Source: Halobacteriovoraceae bacterium (lineage in GTDB: Bacteria; Bdellovibrionota; Bacteriovoracia; Bacteriovoracales; Bacteriovoracaceae). Taken from it: a DNA stretch of 34,695 bases. Numbering within the stretch: position 1 is the first letter of the stretch; each line of letters begins with the position of its first letter. The notes under the pieces were generated by a model. That model was not told the origin of the DNA and made no database searches. It saw only the letters and a list, made by a program, of their open reading frames with translations. A program made the translations under genes and the position numbers. Location of the stretch: assembly GCA_002715375.1 (NCBI GenBank), contig PAZA01000066.1, positions 1 to 34,695 of the forward strand, in the 5' to 3' direction. Below are positions 19,852 to 29,413 of this stretch, piece after piece.

Positions 19852-20540
19852 TATTTCCTACCCAAAAAGAAGTGAAGGCCACCTTAGTGGAAGTTAGAGA
19901 GGAAACTCATTTAACAAAATGGTTTCGCTTTAAGGTCCAAGACGATAGCTTTCACTTTTTGCCAGGTCAATGGCTTGATTTGAAGCCAGACGACTCATTT
20001 TCATGGGGAGGTTATTCTATGATGTCTCCTCCTTCTGACCTTCCTTATTTTGAGCTTGGTTTAAGAAAAGGGAAAAGCCATCCTACAACTGGGTGGCTTT
20101 TTGAAAAAGCAAAAAAAGGAGACTCGGTTATTATACATGGGCCTGGAGGACGAACGGTTTATGATCCCAAACTTCATCAAGAAGCAGTTTTGATAATGGG
20201 GGGGATTGGTGTTACGCCTCTTCTAAGTATGGCAAGAACACTGTATGAAAATAAGTCTTTAAAAAATAATAAAATAGCCATCTTTAACTCAGTCAAAAAT
20301 GAAGAAGAGTGGTCCTTCAGAAATCTATTTTCTGAATTGGATCAGGATGAAAGAGTGACAGTTAAAACGATTTTCAGTCACAATGATGGGCACCTTGCCT
20401 GGAACAATTTGGATGTTTCTTTCCAACAGCCACACTATTTTCTTTGTGGACCTGCTCAAATGATTGAAGAAATATCCCAAGGACTCTTGAATAAGAAACT
20501 TGTTCCTCGGGATCATGTACATTTTGAAAAATGGTGGTAG
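19848..20540 (+). CDS. Ferredoxin/flavodoxin NADP reductase-like oxidoreductase (FAD and NAD(P) domains, no 2Fe-2S domain)
   Basis: FLPGQWLDL, GGYSMMSPPSD, GPGGRTVYDP, VLIMGGIGVTPLLSMART, HYFLCGPAQMIEE; 4-nt overlap with the paaZ-like gene. Confidence 0.88.
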   Translation: MIFPTQKEVKATLVEVREETHLTKWFRFKVQDDSFHFLPGQWLDLKPDDSFSWGGYSMMSPPSDLPYFELGLRKGKSHPTTGWLFEKAKKGDSVIIHGPGGRTVYDPKLHQEAVLIMGGIGVTPLLSMARTLYENKSLKNNKIAIFNSVKNEEEWSFRNLFSELDQDERVTVKTIFSHNDGHLAWNNLDVSFQQPHYFLCGPAQMIEEISQGLLNKKLVPRDHVHFEKWW

Positions 20541-20547
20541 GGTAGGC

Positions 20548-20961
20548 TTAACTCATCCTGGCTTTAAGAATGGTATAGATTTTTTGAACTTTTCCCCTAA
20601 ATTCTTTTTGATCAAATGGTTTTGCCAAAAAGTGCTTAACACCCAGAGATTTAGCTTTTTCAATATTATCTATTCCAAGTCCACCTGAAACAATGATAAC
20701 CCGTTGTACGAAGGTTTCATCTGTCTTATGTTCTTCTTTTAATTTATTGATAACTTCGAATCCGTCAATCCCAGGCATATTCAAATCTAAAAGGATAATA
20801 GAATAATCTTGATTGGCGAGCTTTTTAAGAGCCTCGTTTCCATCTTGGCATATAACGATGTCTTCAAAGAAGCCCATATTTGAAAGAAAAAGTTCCAAAG
20901 TCTCGCAAACACTCTCTTCGTCATCAATTATGATGGCCCTGTCGTTATCTTTGTCTGCCAC
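20548..20961 (-). CDS. Stand-alone response regulator receiver-domain protein
   Basis: AIIIDDEESVCETL, IILLDLNMPGIDG, HFLAKPFDQ. Likely GTG start at 20961 (VADKDNDR...) with SD AAGGGGAT; the track ORF extends to 21000. Confidence 0.88.
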   Translation of the reverse strand: MADKDNDRAIIIDDEESVCETLELFLSNMGFFEDIVICQDGNEALKKLANQDYSIILLDLNMPGIDGFEVINKLKEEHKTDETFVQRVIIVSGGLGIDNIEKAKSLGVKHFLAKPFDQKEFRGKVQKIYTILKARMS

Positions 20962-21085
20962 GTCCCTATCCCCTTTAAGTTTTAATATAAATATCACCAT
21001 AAATTATAAACTGAATTATGAGCGAATGAAATAAATTCTTAGTATAGTAAAAGAAGCGGATATAAAATCTGATAATGATCAATGA

Positions 21086-23026
21086 TTATTTAATCAATTG
21101 ATCAAAAAAGTCTAGATCTTTATTTTCCAAAATATTGTTCCAAAGTATGACGTCTGACCATGGAGTGAGAGTGACTTTAACAGGAGAACCTTCTTGATTT
21201 GAAAGAGTCTGTTTAAAGCGTTTAAGATTTCTCAGGAACTCTTCAAGGTTTTTGGGATTAAAGTCATTATTTCTAAAGCCTATTGTTGAAAAGTTTACCT
21301 TAATTTTTTTAAGCCAGCGGGCCCTTTTTCTTTTCTTCCTTTCTGCCATTTTCTTTTTAAATCTTCCTCCTTCAAATTTAATACCTCTGTCCCTCAAAAA
21401 ACCTAAAGAAGAGGAAGTTAAACTAGGTAAGTCATTTTCATCCTCTAGGAATATTTTTTTTCTAAAGGCCCTAAAGTGACTTATTTTCAAGTCAAGGTTG
21501 TAGCCTTTTTTAAACTTGATAGATGAAACAAAATGAGTTCCACACTCTTTTAAAAATTGAGGAAGACTTGCTTTAATCTTATCAATAAGAGTTTTTGGTA
21601 AATTAAATCTTGAGAGGGCCCTTTTGGAGCTCTCTGAAATAGTTAATGATGAGTTTAGTCTGGCAAAGAAGACACCCTTTTTAAGGGGAGTATAGCGATT
21701 TTCTGCATAATTTTCGTTGCTAGTTTTTGGTATGTAAGGAAGCTCAACTTCTTTGAGGCAATTTCTATATACTTTTCCATATGCATCAACTCCTGAACCA
21801 ATTTGAATATTTAGGTTGGAGGCTTCAATATTTTGAGTTTTTTCCTGATAGATCAAAGGTGATAGTAGAGAATTCTTCGATTTTAAATTTTGACAACTTT
21901 TGTCCTTGAAAAAAGTCATGAACTGTCTTTTTAAAGCCGCGCATTCTTTAATCATATGACTATTGCCCGAAGATGAATCGAAGAGGTTTTTCTTACATTC
22001 TGAAAAGGTTTTCCAGTTCAAAACTTCCTCAAGCTCTAAGGTCTTTTTATAACATAGCTTGTTTCCACTTTTTTGAGCGATGACCTTTTTTGATTTGAAG
22101 AGGAAAAGATCATTTTGAAGTCTTTGAAGAAATTTTCGTGATTTAAGTTGTAAGGACTTTGATTTCAGAGGCGTTTCAGCTTCATTATAAAGTTTCAGTA
22201 GGGTTGGTAAGTCACTCCATTTTCTTTTTTGAAAATTTACCAGATACCCATCTTGAGTATTGAGAGACTTTTTAAGGACAGTTTTAATGTAATCATCAAG
22301 GCTCTTCCCTTTCCACTTATCCACGCCATACAAGATATCAACATATTGATTAATTCCTTTTTGGATAACATCTAAATGGAAAAAACTATTATATTCGAAA
22401 TCTTTGAAAAGGTTTAATTGGAAGGAATCTTTAGGGTCGTAAGTAACCCTCTTTTTGATTGTTTTTTTTAAAATACGACGGTCTTTGATCCTTGTCCCGT
22501 AAAAAGATGTGAAAAGAAGAAGGCGAGACCTCTTTTTAACGCTTTCAATAAAGTAGTCACCACATTCTTGGAAGAAAAGGTCGTAATTTTTTTCATCTAG
22601 GGTTCGCTGAATATCTTTTTGGAAAAGAAGCTTGTCTAGAGATTTAAATTCAATGTTTTTATCAATATCTATAATTATTAAAAATGAAGAAACCTTTTCC
22701 TTTTTAAGGCGTCGCTCTTTTTCTTTTAGAAGTTTTAAATTTTTTTTAACAAAGGCTTCAATGTCATAATCTTCGAATTTTTGATTTTGTTTTTTATTCA
22801 GATAATGAATTTCAGTATTAATTTCTTTGTTTACGCTAAATTCTTTTGAATTTGCGAGACATGTTTTCAGTGATGGTCTGGTAAGGTTAAACTTTATTCC
22901 TGCTCCAAGTAATGGCATAGAATCAATGCCAATTAATTGCTTTGAGAAGGTATTATTGGAAAAAGTAACCAAAGTGACCAAAAATATGAGTTTTAAAAAA
23001 ATGACTTGTAAACTAACCCATTTCAT
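21086..23026 (-). CDS. Secreted MACPF/perforin-like protein candidate, apparently internally duplicated
   Basis: Signal-peptide-like N-terminus; two CG-x-x-F motifs (FFQECGDYFIESVKKRSRLLLFTSF and FLKECGTHFVSSIKFKKGYNLDLKISH), each preceded by a G-x-G...C-L segment; 4-nt overlap with the upstream paralog. Confidence 0.55.
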   Translation of the reverse strand: MKWVSLQVIFLKLIFLVTLVTFSNNTFSKQLIGIDSMPLLGAGIKFNLTRPSLKTCLANSKEFSVNKEINTEIHYLNKKQNQKFEDYDIEAFVKKNLKLLKEKERRLKKEKVSSFLIIIDIDKNIEFKSLDKLLFQKDIQRTLDEKNYDLFFQECGDYFIESVKKRSRLLLFTSFYGTRIKDRRILKKTIKKRVTYDPKDSFQLNLFKDFEYNSFFHLDVIQKGINQYVDILYGVDKWKGKSLDDYIKTVLKKSLNTQDGYLVNFQKRKWSDLPTLLKLYNEAETPLKSKSLQLKSRKFLQRLQNDLFLFKSKKVIAQKSGNKLCYKKTLELEEVLNWKTFSECKKNLFDSSSGNSHMIKECAALKRQFMTFFKDKSCQNLKSKNSLLSPLIYQEKTQNIEASNLNIQIGSGVDAYGKVYRNCLKEVELPYIPKTSNENYAENRYTPLKKGVFFARLNSSLTISESSKRALSRFNLPKTLIDKIKASLPQFLKECGTHFVSSIKFKKGYNLDLKISHFRAFRKKIFLEDENDLPSLTSSSLGFLRDRGIKFEGGRFKKKMAERKKRKRARWLKKIKVNFSTIGFRNNDFNPKNLEEFLRNLKRFKQTLSNQEGSPVKVTLTPWSDVILWNNILENKDLDFFDQLIK

Positions 23027-24411
23027 AGCGGAACCACTTCAGGAAGGCAATAATGATCGATTAGGTAGTAGCTTTGGTTTTGATATCTCATAACATCCAT
23101 ACATGATGGAATTTGATGATAATTTATCTTTTTAATGCCTTTTTCATAAATTTTATCAAGGCATTGAGTTGCCCCAGATTTTTTAGACTCGGGGTCACCA
23201 TATAAAAACTTGGTATTTGATTCATAAATTTTGTCAATACTGGTCTGGTTTATGAACGTTTTTAAATTCCTAAGAGATTTATAGAGCTTTTTGTTCGTTT
23301 TGTTGTAAAGGTCGAAGAAAAAAGTTTTATCCGGATCAAACTCAAATTGCCCTGTACCTTCCTTATATTCCTCATCAAGTATTCTTAAACAATTATAGGA
23401 TTTATAATAGTAATTCATTTGGTATTCGTTAATTCTTTCAATTTCAGCGATAACAGCATTATTTTCTTGAAGGTTTTTTGTTTCTCTAAATAGGTTCTTA
23501 TTAATTGTGTTCTTGTCATCTTCCTCAGCTTGTAGAAAATGTATATTTTCATGCCAAGGAGCGATTTCCATTGAGGTAACGACACCAGCATCTGAGTCTT
23601 GCATTAATTTAGCCGCGGCATCAACAGTTTTCTTAAGCTCATTGATATCAGTTGGAAGCAAGTCTGAAATATCCCCCTTTCCTAAACCAATACCTTCAAC
23701 ATTAATTCTTAATTTTCTTTTAAAGATTTCTTCAGAGAATTCCTTATCTTCTCTAGGCTTATGGTTAAAGCTAAAAAGCCTGCGCTTAAGTTTTTCCTTG
23801 AAGAGTTCATTTTTTTCAGTGTCTTTGGTTTCCTGATATTTTAAAAGGGCCATAAACGATGAGTGTCTACCCAAGGCCCTAATGTAATAAAACCCACATA
23901 CTTCGTAAAATTTGACAAGGTCGCCATTTAAAACAAGCTTTTTGGCTTCAGAGTCCATTTCAGAAAGAGACTCATTAATGGCGTGATAGAAACTATTGGT
24001 GCTGATATGAACCAAAATATTTTTTAGTTTTACTTCCTTTGATTCAGTTCTTCTGCTTCTTCTATTTCTCGAGGAAGAGTCAGAGTTATTTGTGATATCT
24101 TTTTCTGAGAAATCAATATGCTTTAAAAGAAAAGAATTTAAGTATGAGTCCTCAAGCTTTCCCGTTTTTGTGATCTTGTTTAGATAAGACTCATCAATTT
24201 CCAAAAAGTCATACTTAACATCGAAGCTAGGAGTGGTTGTTTTTATAGAGCTAAAGCACATGGAGTGGTAGGAGTTATTTGTTAAATCATAGCCCCTGCC
24301 CAAGTTAGGAGTTACACCAAGGTCTCCAATTCTATTGTCTCTAATGACTCTAGGAGACCCAAAAACGTTTGAGGATAACAAAATGAAAAAGACCCAAATA
24401 AAATGCTTCAT
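23023..24411 (-). CDS. Secreted MACPF/perforin-like protein candidate
   Basis: Signal peptide MKHFIWVFFILLSSNVFGS; GRGYDLTNN; FYEVCGFYYIRALGRHSSFMALLKY; GIGLGKGDISDLLPTDI; clear paralog of 24443..25798. Confidence 0.6.
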   Translation of the reverse strand: MKHFIWVFFILLSSNVFGSPRVIRDNRIGDLGVTPNLGRGYDLTNNSYHSMCFSSIKTTTPSFDVKYDFLEIDESYLNKITKTGKLEDSYLNSFLLKHIDFSEKDITNNSDSSSRNRRSRRTESKEVKLKNILVHISTNSFYHAINESLSEMDSEAKKLVLNGDLVKFYEVCGFYYIRALGRHSSFMALLKYQETKDTEKNELFKEKLKRRLFSFNHKPREDKEFSEEIFKRKLRINVEGIGLGKGDISDLLPTDINELKKTVDAAAKLMQDSDAGVVTSMEIAPWHENIHFLQAEEDDKNTINKNLFRETKNLQENNAVIAEIERINEYQMNYYYKSYNCLRILDEEYKEGTGQFEFDPDKTFFFDLYNKTNKKLYKSLRNLKTFINQTSIDKIYESNTKFLYGDPESKKSGATQCLDKIYEKGIKKINYHQIPSCMDVMRYQNQSYYLIDHYCLPEVVPL

Positions 24412-24442
24412 AAATGCCTCAGAGTGATTCTATAAATTTAAA

Positions 24443-25798
24443 TTAAGGAAGAACACGTGCCAATTCTGGTAAACAGTAATGATCAAAAATAGGTTTGATT
24501 GGTACCATTTGTGACCTTACTCTTTTACAAGTTTCAACCTCACGGTAATGTGTTGTATCGATTCCCTTTTTTTGAAGTTCCTTAACACAAGCAACGGCCT
24601 TTTTATCTCCAAAAAGAAAGTTTTGATTTTCTTCATATATTCTTTCAATATTTTCCTCATTTACAGTTTCTAAAAGAGCTGAAAGCTTAATTTCTTTTTT
24701 TCTATTGGATGGTTCAGCAAGATCAAGAATAAAAGTTTTTTCCGGATCAAACTCATACTCATTGGTACCAAGAGGAAACTTTTCTTTAAGAGATCTTATG
24801 CAATTTAGGCCTTTATAATAAGTATTCATAAAAGCACTATCGATACGATCAATTTCAGCGATGAGCTCTGAATTGGCCTCAAGATTTCTTTTTCTTTCAA
24901 ACTGAATTTTGTCTGTTGTGGATTCAAGCCTAAGTTCATTTTGGAACTCAGGGTTTTCCATCCAGGGTACTACCTCAACTGAGGAGATCATACCAACATC
25001 TGAATCTTGCATGGCCAAAATGGAATTTTTAACAATTCTTTTAAAGGAATCTATGTCAGTAGGAAGAAGATCTGCTTGATGATCTTTTCCAAGGCCGTAT
25101 CCCCAGACACTTATTTGAAGTCTCTTTTTAAAGGTTTCTTTTTGAAAGTCATTAGAAGTATCATTGTCATTTGTCTTTGACTTGAAAAGAGATCTTAAAT
25201 GGGCCTTAAGTTTACTATCAAAACGTTCATCCCTTTTTGTACTTTCAGTTTTATAAGTTAACATGGCAAAAAATTTGGAGTTTCTACCAATGGACCGAAT
25301 GTAAAAAGGGCCACATGAATTGAAAAAACTAACGACATCTTTTTTCCTTAAAAGTTGGATAGCATCTCCACTCAACCCTGTCTTTCCTTCATCAAGTGAG
25401 TGGTAATAAGAGTCAAGATCGAGGGATACGAAAATATGGTGGTGGTAAAAAGTTTTTTCACCTTCTCTAATTGTTGTATTTGTAAAATTATTTGAAATAA
25501 AGAGGTATTTAAGGGATCCACTTAGCTCATTTCTATTTGAAAACTTCTCCTTCCATGTCTCATCAATATCAATAAATTGGTATTGAAAATCATAACTAGG
25601 TCTTGTCAGTTTAATTTTAGAGAAACAGGTTGATTGGAGGGTATTTGTGGCCATTGAATAGCCTCTTCCGACTACTGGCGTCATCCCTCTCTCTTTAAAT
25701 CGGTTGTCTTTAATAACCCTTGGACCAGCTTGAAGTGTTGAAGTAAGTAAAATTATTGTAGAGATTATACTAAGTAGTTGAAATCCTATTGCCTTCAA
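24443..25798 (-). CDS. Secreted MACPF/perforin-like protein candidate
   Basis: Paralog of 23023..24411: GPRVIKDNRF...GRGYSMATN; FFNSCGPFYIRSIGRNSKFFAMLTYKT; GYGLGKDHQADLLPTDI...PWMEN; ends FDHYCLPELARV. Start reassigned to TTG 25798 with SD AAGGAG, which begins the signal peptide MKAIGFQLLSIISTIILLTSTLQA. Confidence 0.6.
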   Translation of the reverse strand: MKAIGFQLLSIISTIILLTSTLQAGPRVIKDNRFKERGMTPVVGRGYSMATNTLQSTCFSKIKLTRPSYDFQYQFIDIDETWKEKFSNRNELSGSLKYLFISNNFTNTTIREGEKTFYHHHIFVSLDLDSYYHSLDEGKTGLSGDAIQLLRKKDVVSFFNSCGPFYIRSIGRNSKFFAMLTYKTESTKRDERFDSKLKAHLRSLFKSKTNDNDTSNDFQKETFKKRLQISVWGYGLGKDHQADLLPTDIDSFKRIVKNSILAMQDSDVGMISSVEVVPWMENPEFQNELRLESTTDKIQFERKRNLEANSELIAEIDRIDSAFMNTYYKGLNCIRSLKEKFPLGTNEYEFDPEKTFILDLAEPSNRKKEIKLSALLETVNEENIERIYEENQNFLFGDKKAVACVKELQKKGIDTTHYREVETCKRVRSQMVPIKPIFDHYCLPELARVLP

Positions 25799-26050
25799 AC
25801 GGAGCTCCTTGGTCCTATTTATGTGAAAATTGGAGCCCTTATATACTAAGGATAGTGGCGAGGTAAAGAAATCAATAGGAAAGGGTGCGACAGACAGGGC
25901 AGAAAACAGTAGATTGACCTCCAGGACCTCAAAAAAATTTACCTTAAGGGATTGATTTCTTGTGTGTTTCCTTTTATAAATTCTCTTTTGATGCAACGAC
26001 TCAATGTTTGGCAAACCTTTGAGGGGCTTTATTGGTAAGGGGTAAAAATA

Positions 26051-27778
26051 GTGCTCAATTCAAGAAATATGATTTCACTTATGGCAATAGAATCTGAAGC
26101 TTATGCCCAATTTGATATGCTTGAAAAGTATGTACAAGAGGGGAAAGACCTTTCTGATTTACCAATTCAACCTCTTTATATGATGATGAGATCAAGGCCC
26201 TATGAAGAGATAGCTGTTTTTCTATCCAAGTGTAGTCCTACTCAGCGAAAAATTTTTTTAGACCTGGATCTTTGGCAAAGAGATGATCTTGATTTGGATA
26301 ATTTCAATTTTTGGCTTATGGCCTATTCAAATTGTCCTGATGAAAAAATAAGATTAGAGTTTGCCAAGAGCTCTGAATTTTCAATCTATTTAAAATCAAA
26401 ATTTAATATTTGGACTTTTGATATCGAGGATCCGCAATACCCTGATCATGATAATTATTTCTTAACGGAAGATAATCTTCTTCTTTTTGAGTTCGGTGAA
26501 GACTTTGACAATGTAAATGAAATAAAGAGGGTTATTCTAGATCTTTATTCACAAGAAGGTGTTGAAAAAGCCTACGCTATACTTTTTAAAATCGTATCAG
26601 AAAATTTTCTGACAATGCAGGAAGATGAGTTTCGTTTTAAAAAAGAAAGGTTAAGAGATATTGGCTTTGTCGATTATTACGACGCTCTTGATTTGGATTC
26701 ACCTTTCCCAAATATTGATGTCTTAATTAATTTCATAAAAAAGAAGTCGAAAACTGAAGCTGAAATAAGTAACTTTGGAAAAAATCAGATATTACCAAAG
26801 TCATCTCTCATTTCTTTTAAGGAAAAAATTGGTCCCTTGGAAGATGAGCTTCAAAAAGTAAAAACTGAAAAAAGAGAAGAATTTTTAAGGTTCAATTTTT
26901 TAAGGCTTGTGAATGGCATGATGGAGCTAGACAGTTCTTTGAAAGAAGGGTCTTTGGCCCTCTTAAGGACTGGGAGTAGAACCAAAAATACACTTCTTTT
27001 GGGTCTGGATTATCTTAAAAAGCTATCTCTGGATGGTATTTTGTCTGTTTCTGAAGAAAATAGTTTACTGGAAGTTTTTGATTTTAGTGATCTTTATAGA
27101 ATAGGGAATACACTAATCAAAGTTGAGCAAAAGAAGCTTAAAAAAGCTTTAAGAGATTCTCCTTTTGAAGGAGACAGAGATGAGTTCTTAGGAAGCATAA
27201 TAAGTGAAAATCTTCATTTGTCTTTTGAAAACCCTATAAAGTTTAAATCACCTTACCTGGAAATGAGCACTAAGCCTTTGGAGTTAGTTGATGTTAAAAC
27301 TTATGAAGACTGGCGTGAATTTATAACCTTAATAAGCTCTTTGATTCCTTTTGGTATTAAGTTTTTTGAAATTTATCAAAAACTAGCGAAATCAGGAACT
27401 ATTTGTAGTGGGTATTATTTAAATTACTCTGTTGAAGACTTAACATTTGAGTCTCTAATTTTAAGTGCTTTTGCAAATTTTAAGCTTGGGTTCTTTGAAA
27501 AAGAGCAAGAAAATAAAATGGGGATAACTCTTGAGGAGTACAAAGCGTTTGTTCTGGATCTCCTGGATGAGAATTTAAAAATAAAAAAGTCTGATGATTT
27601 AAAGAAATCTATTGATGATTTTATTTCTGCTTTTGGTCTTAATAAAATAAAGAATTTTCATTCACTTTTTGTGTTTTATCTTAAGCAGGAGCTAGAAGAT
27701 GCAGATCTTTCAGGGTTGGCCGATGAAGAGTTTAAACATGTTGGCGGTCCGATGATATTAAACTCTTTAGTTGAATGA
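26051..27778 (+). CDS. DUF6178-like protein of unknown function
   Basis: 575 aa; IFLDLDLWQRDDLDLDNFNFWL, LYSQEGVEKAYAILFKIVSENFLTMQEDEFRFKKERLRDIGFVDYYDALDL resembles DUF6178-type sequences from memory; GTG start. Confidence 0.6.
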   Translation: MLNSRNMISLMAIESEAYAQFDMLEKYVQEGKDLSDLPIQPLYMMMRSRPYEEIAVFLSKCSPTQRKIFLDLDLWQRDDLDLDNFNFWLMAYSNCPDEKIRLEFAKSSEFSIYLKSKFNIWTFDIEDPQYPDHDNYFLTEDNLLLFEFGEDFDNVNEIKRVILDLYSQEGVEKAYAILFKIVSENFLTMQEDEFRFKKERLRDIGFVDYYDALDLDSPFPNIDVLINFIKKKSKTEAEISNFGKNQILPKSSLISFKEKIGPLEDELQKVKTEKREEFLRFNFLRLVNGMMELDSSLKEGSLALLRTGSRTKNTLLLGLDYLKKLSLDGILSVSEENSLLEVFDFSDLYRIGNTLIKVEQKKLKKALRDSPFEGDRDEFLGSIISENLHLSFENPIKFKSPYLEMSTKPLELVDVKTYEDWREFITLISSLIPFGIKFFEIYQKLAKSGTICSGYYLNYSVEDLTFESLILSAFANFKLGFFEKEQENKMGITLEEYKAFVLDLLDENLKIKKSDDLKKSIDDFISAFGLNKIKNFHSLFVFYLKQELEDADLSGLADEEFKHVGGPMILNSLVE

Positions 27779-28150
27779 ATAAGCTTTATTAAATATTTCG
27801 GAAAGGGCATTTTGGAAAACCCCATTTTCTTTACATGTCCTTTTTAGAACCTCTTTTTTCGTTTTCGTTAGTCGAATATTTTCCTGCTCAATGAGAGAGT
27901 CTTTTTGATCAAAGCTTTCCAGGTTAGGCAGAATGTTGTGAAGAAGGTTATAAATCATCCTGATTCTTTTATTCTCATTTTCTAAAAAGTTGATAATTTC
28001 CATATAATCAATTGATGGGATAGCATTTCTCTTTTGATAGCCTTTTTTTAAAGAAGGTTCAGTCCAATATTGTATAAGCTCCTCAAAGCCTTTTAATTCA
28101 TTTAAATCATCAGTAGTTAATTTTGTAAGAAGAGAGTCTTTTTCAAACAA
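27767..28150 (-). CDS. Hypothetical protein
   Basis: 127-aa ORF, 2-nt gap from the next co-oriented ORF; 12-nt tail overlap with the convergent 26051..27778. Confidence 0.55.
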   Translation of the reverse strand: MFEKDSLLTKLTTDDLNELKGFEELIQYWTEPSLKKGYQKRNAIPSIDYMEIINFLENENKRIRMIYNLLHNILPNLESFDQKDSLIEQENIRLTKTKKEVLKRTCKENGVFQNALSEIFNKAYSFN

Positions 28151-28152
28151 TT

Positions 28153-28653
28153 CTATATCTCCTCATCAGTTGTTTCATCTAATATATTTTGAAAAAAATT
28201 AAACTCATTTGTTAGATTGAATAATACTTTTTGTTTCTTGGCATTTTCTTTTATGAAATTTATTTTTTTAAATTCATCAATGTTACTAACTCTTTCTGCA
28301 TTAAGTAAGATTCTTTTTAAGGAGTCAAGCTCTCTTGCTTTTAACTTTTGGAGGTCTTTTTTAAAAAAGGCTGGCAGATCTTTCTTAGATTTAAAAATAA
28401 TGTCTTTTGATCCAAATCGTTTGCTTGTTGAGCTTACAATATAAATTGGGTAGGGGAAGAATAAGTTAAAGTTATTTTCGTTTATAATATCAAAAAAAAG
28501 AGAAATGAATTTATTTTGCATTTCCTCTTCTAGGTCATTTAGAAAAAAGTATACAGGGATTGTTCCAAATTTTAAATTTTCGATAGTCCTTTTCCAGGAC
28601 TCAATGTCTTTCTTGTCAATTCGAATTTCATCGTAGAATGGTAATTTAATCAT
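28153..28653 (-). CDS. Hypothetical protein
   Basis: Start at internal ATG 28653 (MIKLPFYDEIRIDKKDIESW) avoids a ~100-nt clash with the divergent ORF. Confidence 0.55.
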   Translation of the reverse strand: MIKLPFYDEIRIDKKDIESWKRTIENLKFGTIPVYFFLNDLEEEMQNKFISLFFDIINENNFNLFFPYPIYIVSSTSKRFGSKDIIFKSKKDLPAFFKKDLQKLKARELDSLKRILLNAERVSNIDEFKKINFIKENAKKQKVLFNLTNEFNFFQNILDETTDEEI

Positions 28654-28711
28654 GGTATTATTATATTTGAAAAACAGTCCTTCTTTTAAAAAAAAGCTGG
28701 GGAAAAAATGT

Positions 28712-29413
28712 ATGGAATTAGGTGAGGAAAAAAGTCCAGGAATCGAGATCAATCGGTTTATTTCTTTGAGTTTACCTAATGATTTTACTCATCTTTTGAA
28801 AATGGACATTCACAAAAAAGGGTCTCTCATTAACTATCTAAATTCATACTTTTTGGATAGACCGAGTCTTTATGCTCTTGTTCAAAAATACTTGGTACAA
28901 AATAGTAATGGCGATGGATTAGAGGACTTTTTTCACTCTACAAGTTGGTACAATTTGAGGGCCAAGATAGCAGCTATTTATATAGGGTTCAAAGAAGAGG
29001 GTCGTTGGCCGGATAAGATAAATCCTTCATATGTTGATGAATTACTTTTATTTGAGGAGAAAATAAAAAGATATTCTGTTGATGGATACTCTCGTGGATT
29101 TCTCTTCGCATTTTATTTAAAGATGGTGCAGGTTCATTCAAAACAAAAAAACTCTTTTTTTCCTTTATCAATGATTAATTTATTACCATTAACGAAGTCA
29201 AAATCAATTAAAATAGATTGGCTTTTACTAATTATTTTTAAGTTTCAGCAGTTTTTTGGTGAAGAAAAATTAATCGAAAAGTTAAAGATGGGAATACCTT
29301 TTGAAAAAAATTTTAGTTCTTTATCTCATTCTCAGAAAGAAGACTTCTTTAGTGAAGGTTTAAGTTATGCTTATTCGATTAATGATAAAGAGACTCTTTT
29401 AAATCTCCTCTAA
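28712..29413 (+). CDS. Hypothetical protein
   Basis: Start at ATG 28712 (MELGEEKSPGIEINRF) preceded by GGGGA; the track ORF starts at 28652. Confidence 0.55.
   Translation: MELGEEKSPGIEINRFISLSLPNDFTHLLKMDIHKKGSLINYLNSYFLDRPSLYALVQKYLVQNSNGDGLEDFFHSTSWYNLRAKIAAIYIGFKEEGRWPDKINPSYVDELLLFEEKIKRYSVDGYSRGFLFAFYLKMVQVHSKQKNSFFPLSMINLLPLTKSKSIKIDWLLLIIFKFQQFFGEEKLIEKLKMGIPFEKNFSSLSHSQKEDFFSEGLSYAYSINDKETLLNLL

Noticed and set aside
23507-23836. 109-aa plus-strand ORF
   Set aside because: Antisense to the MACPF-like gene 23023..24411; Ser/Leu-rich shadow translation.
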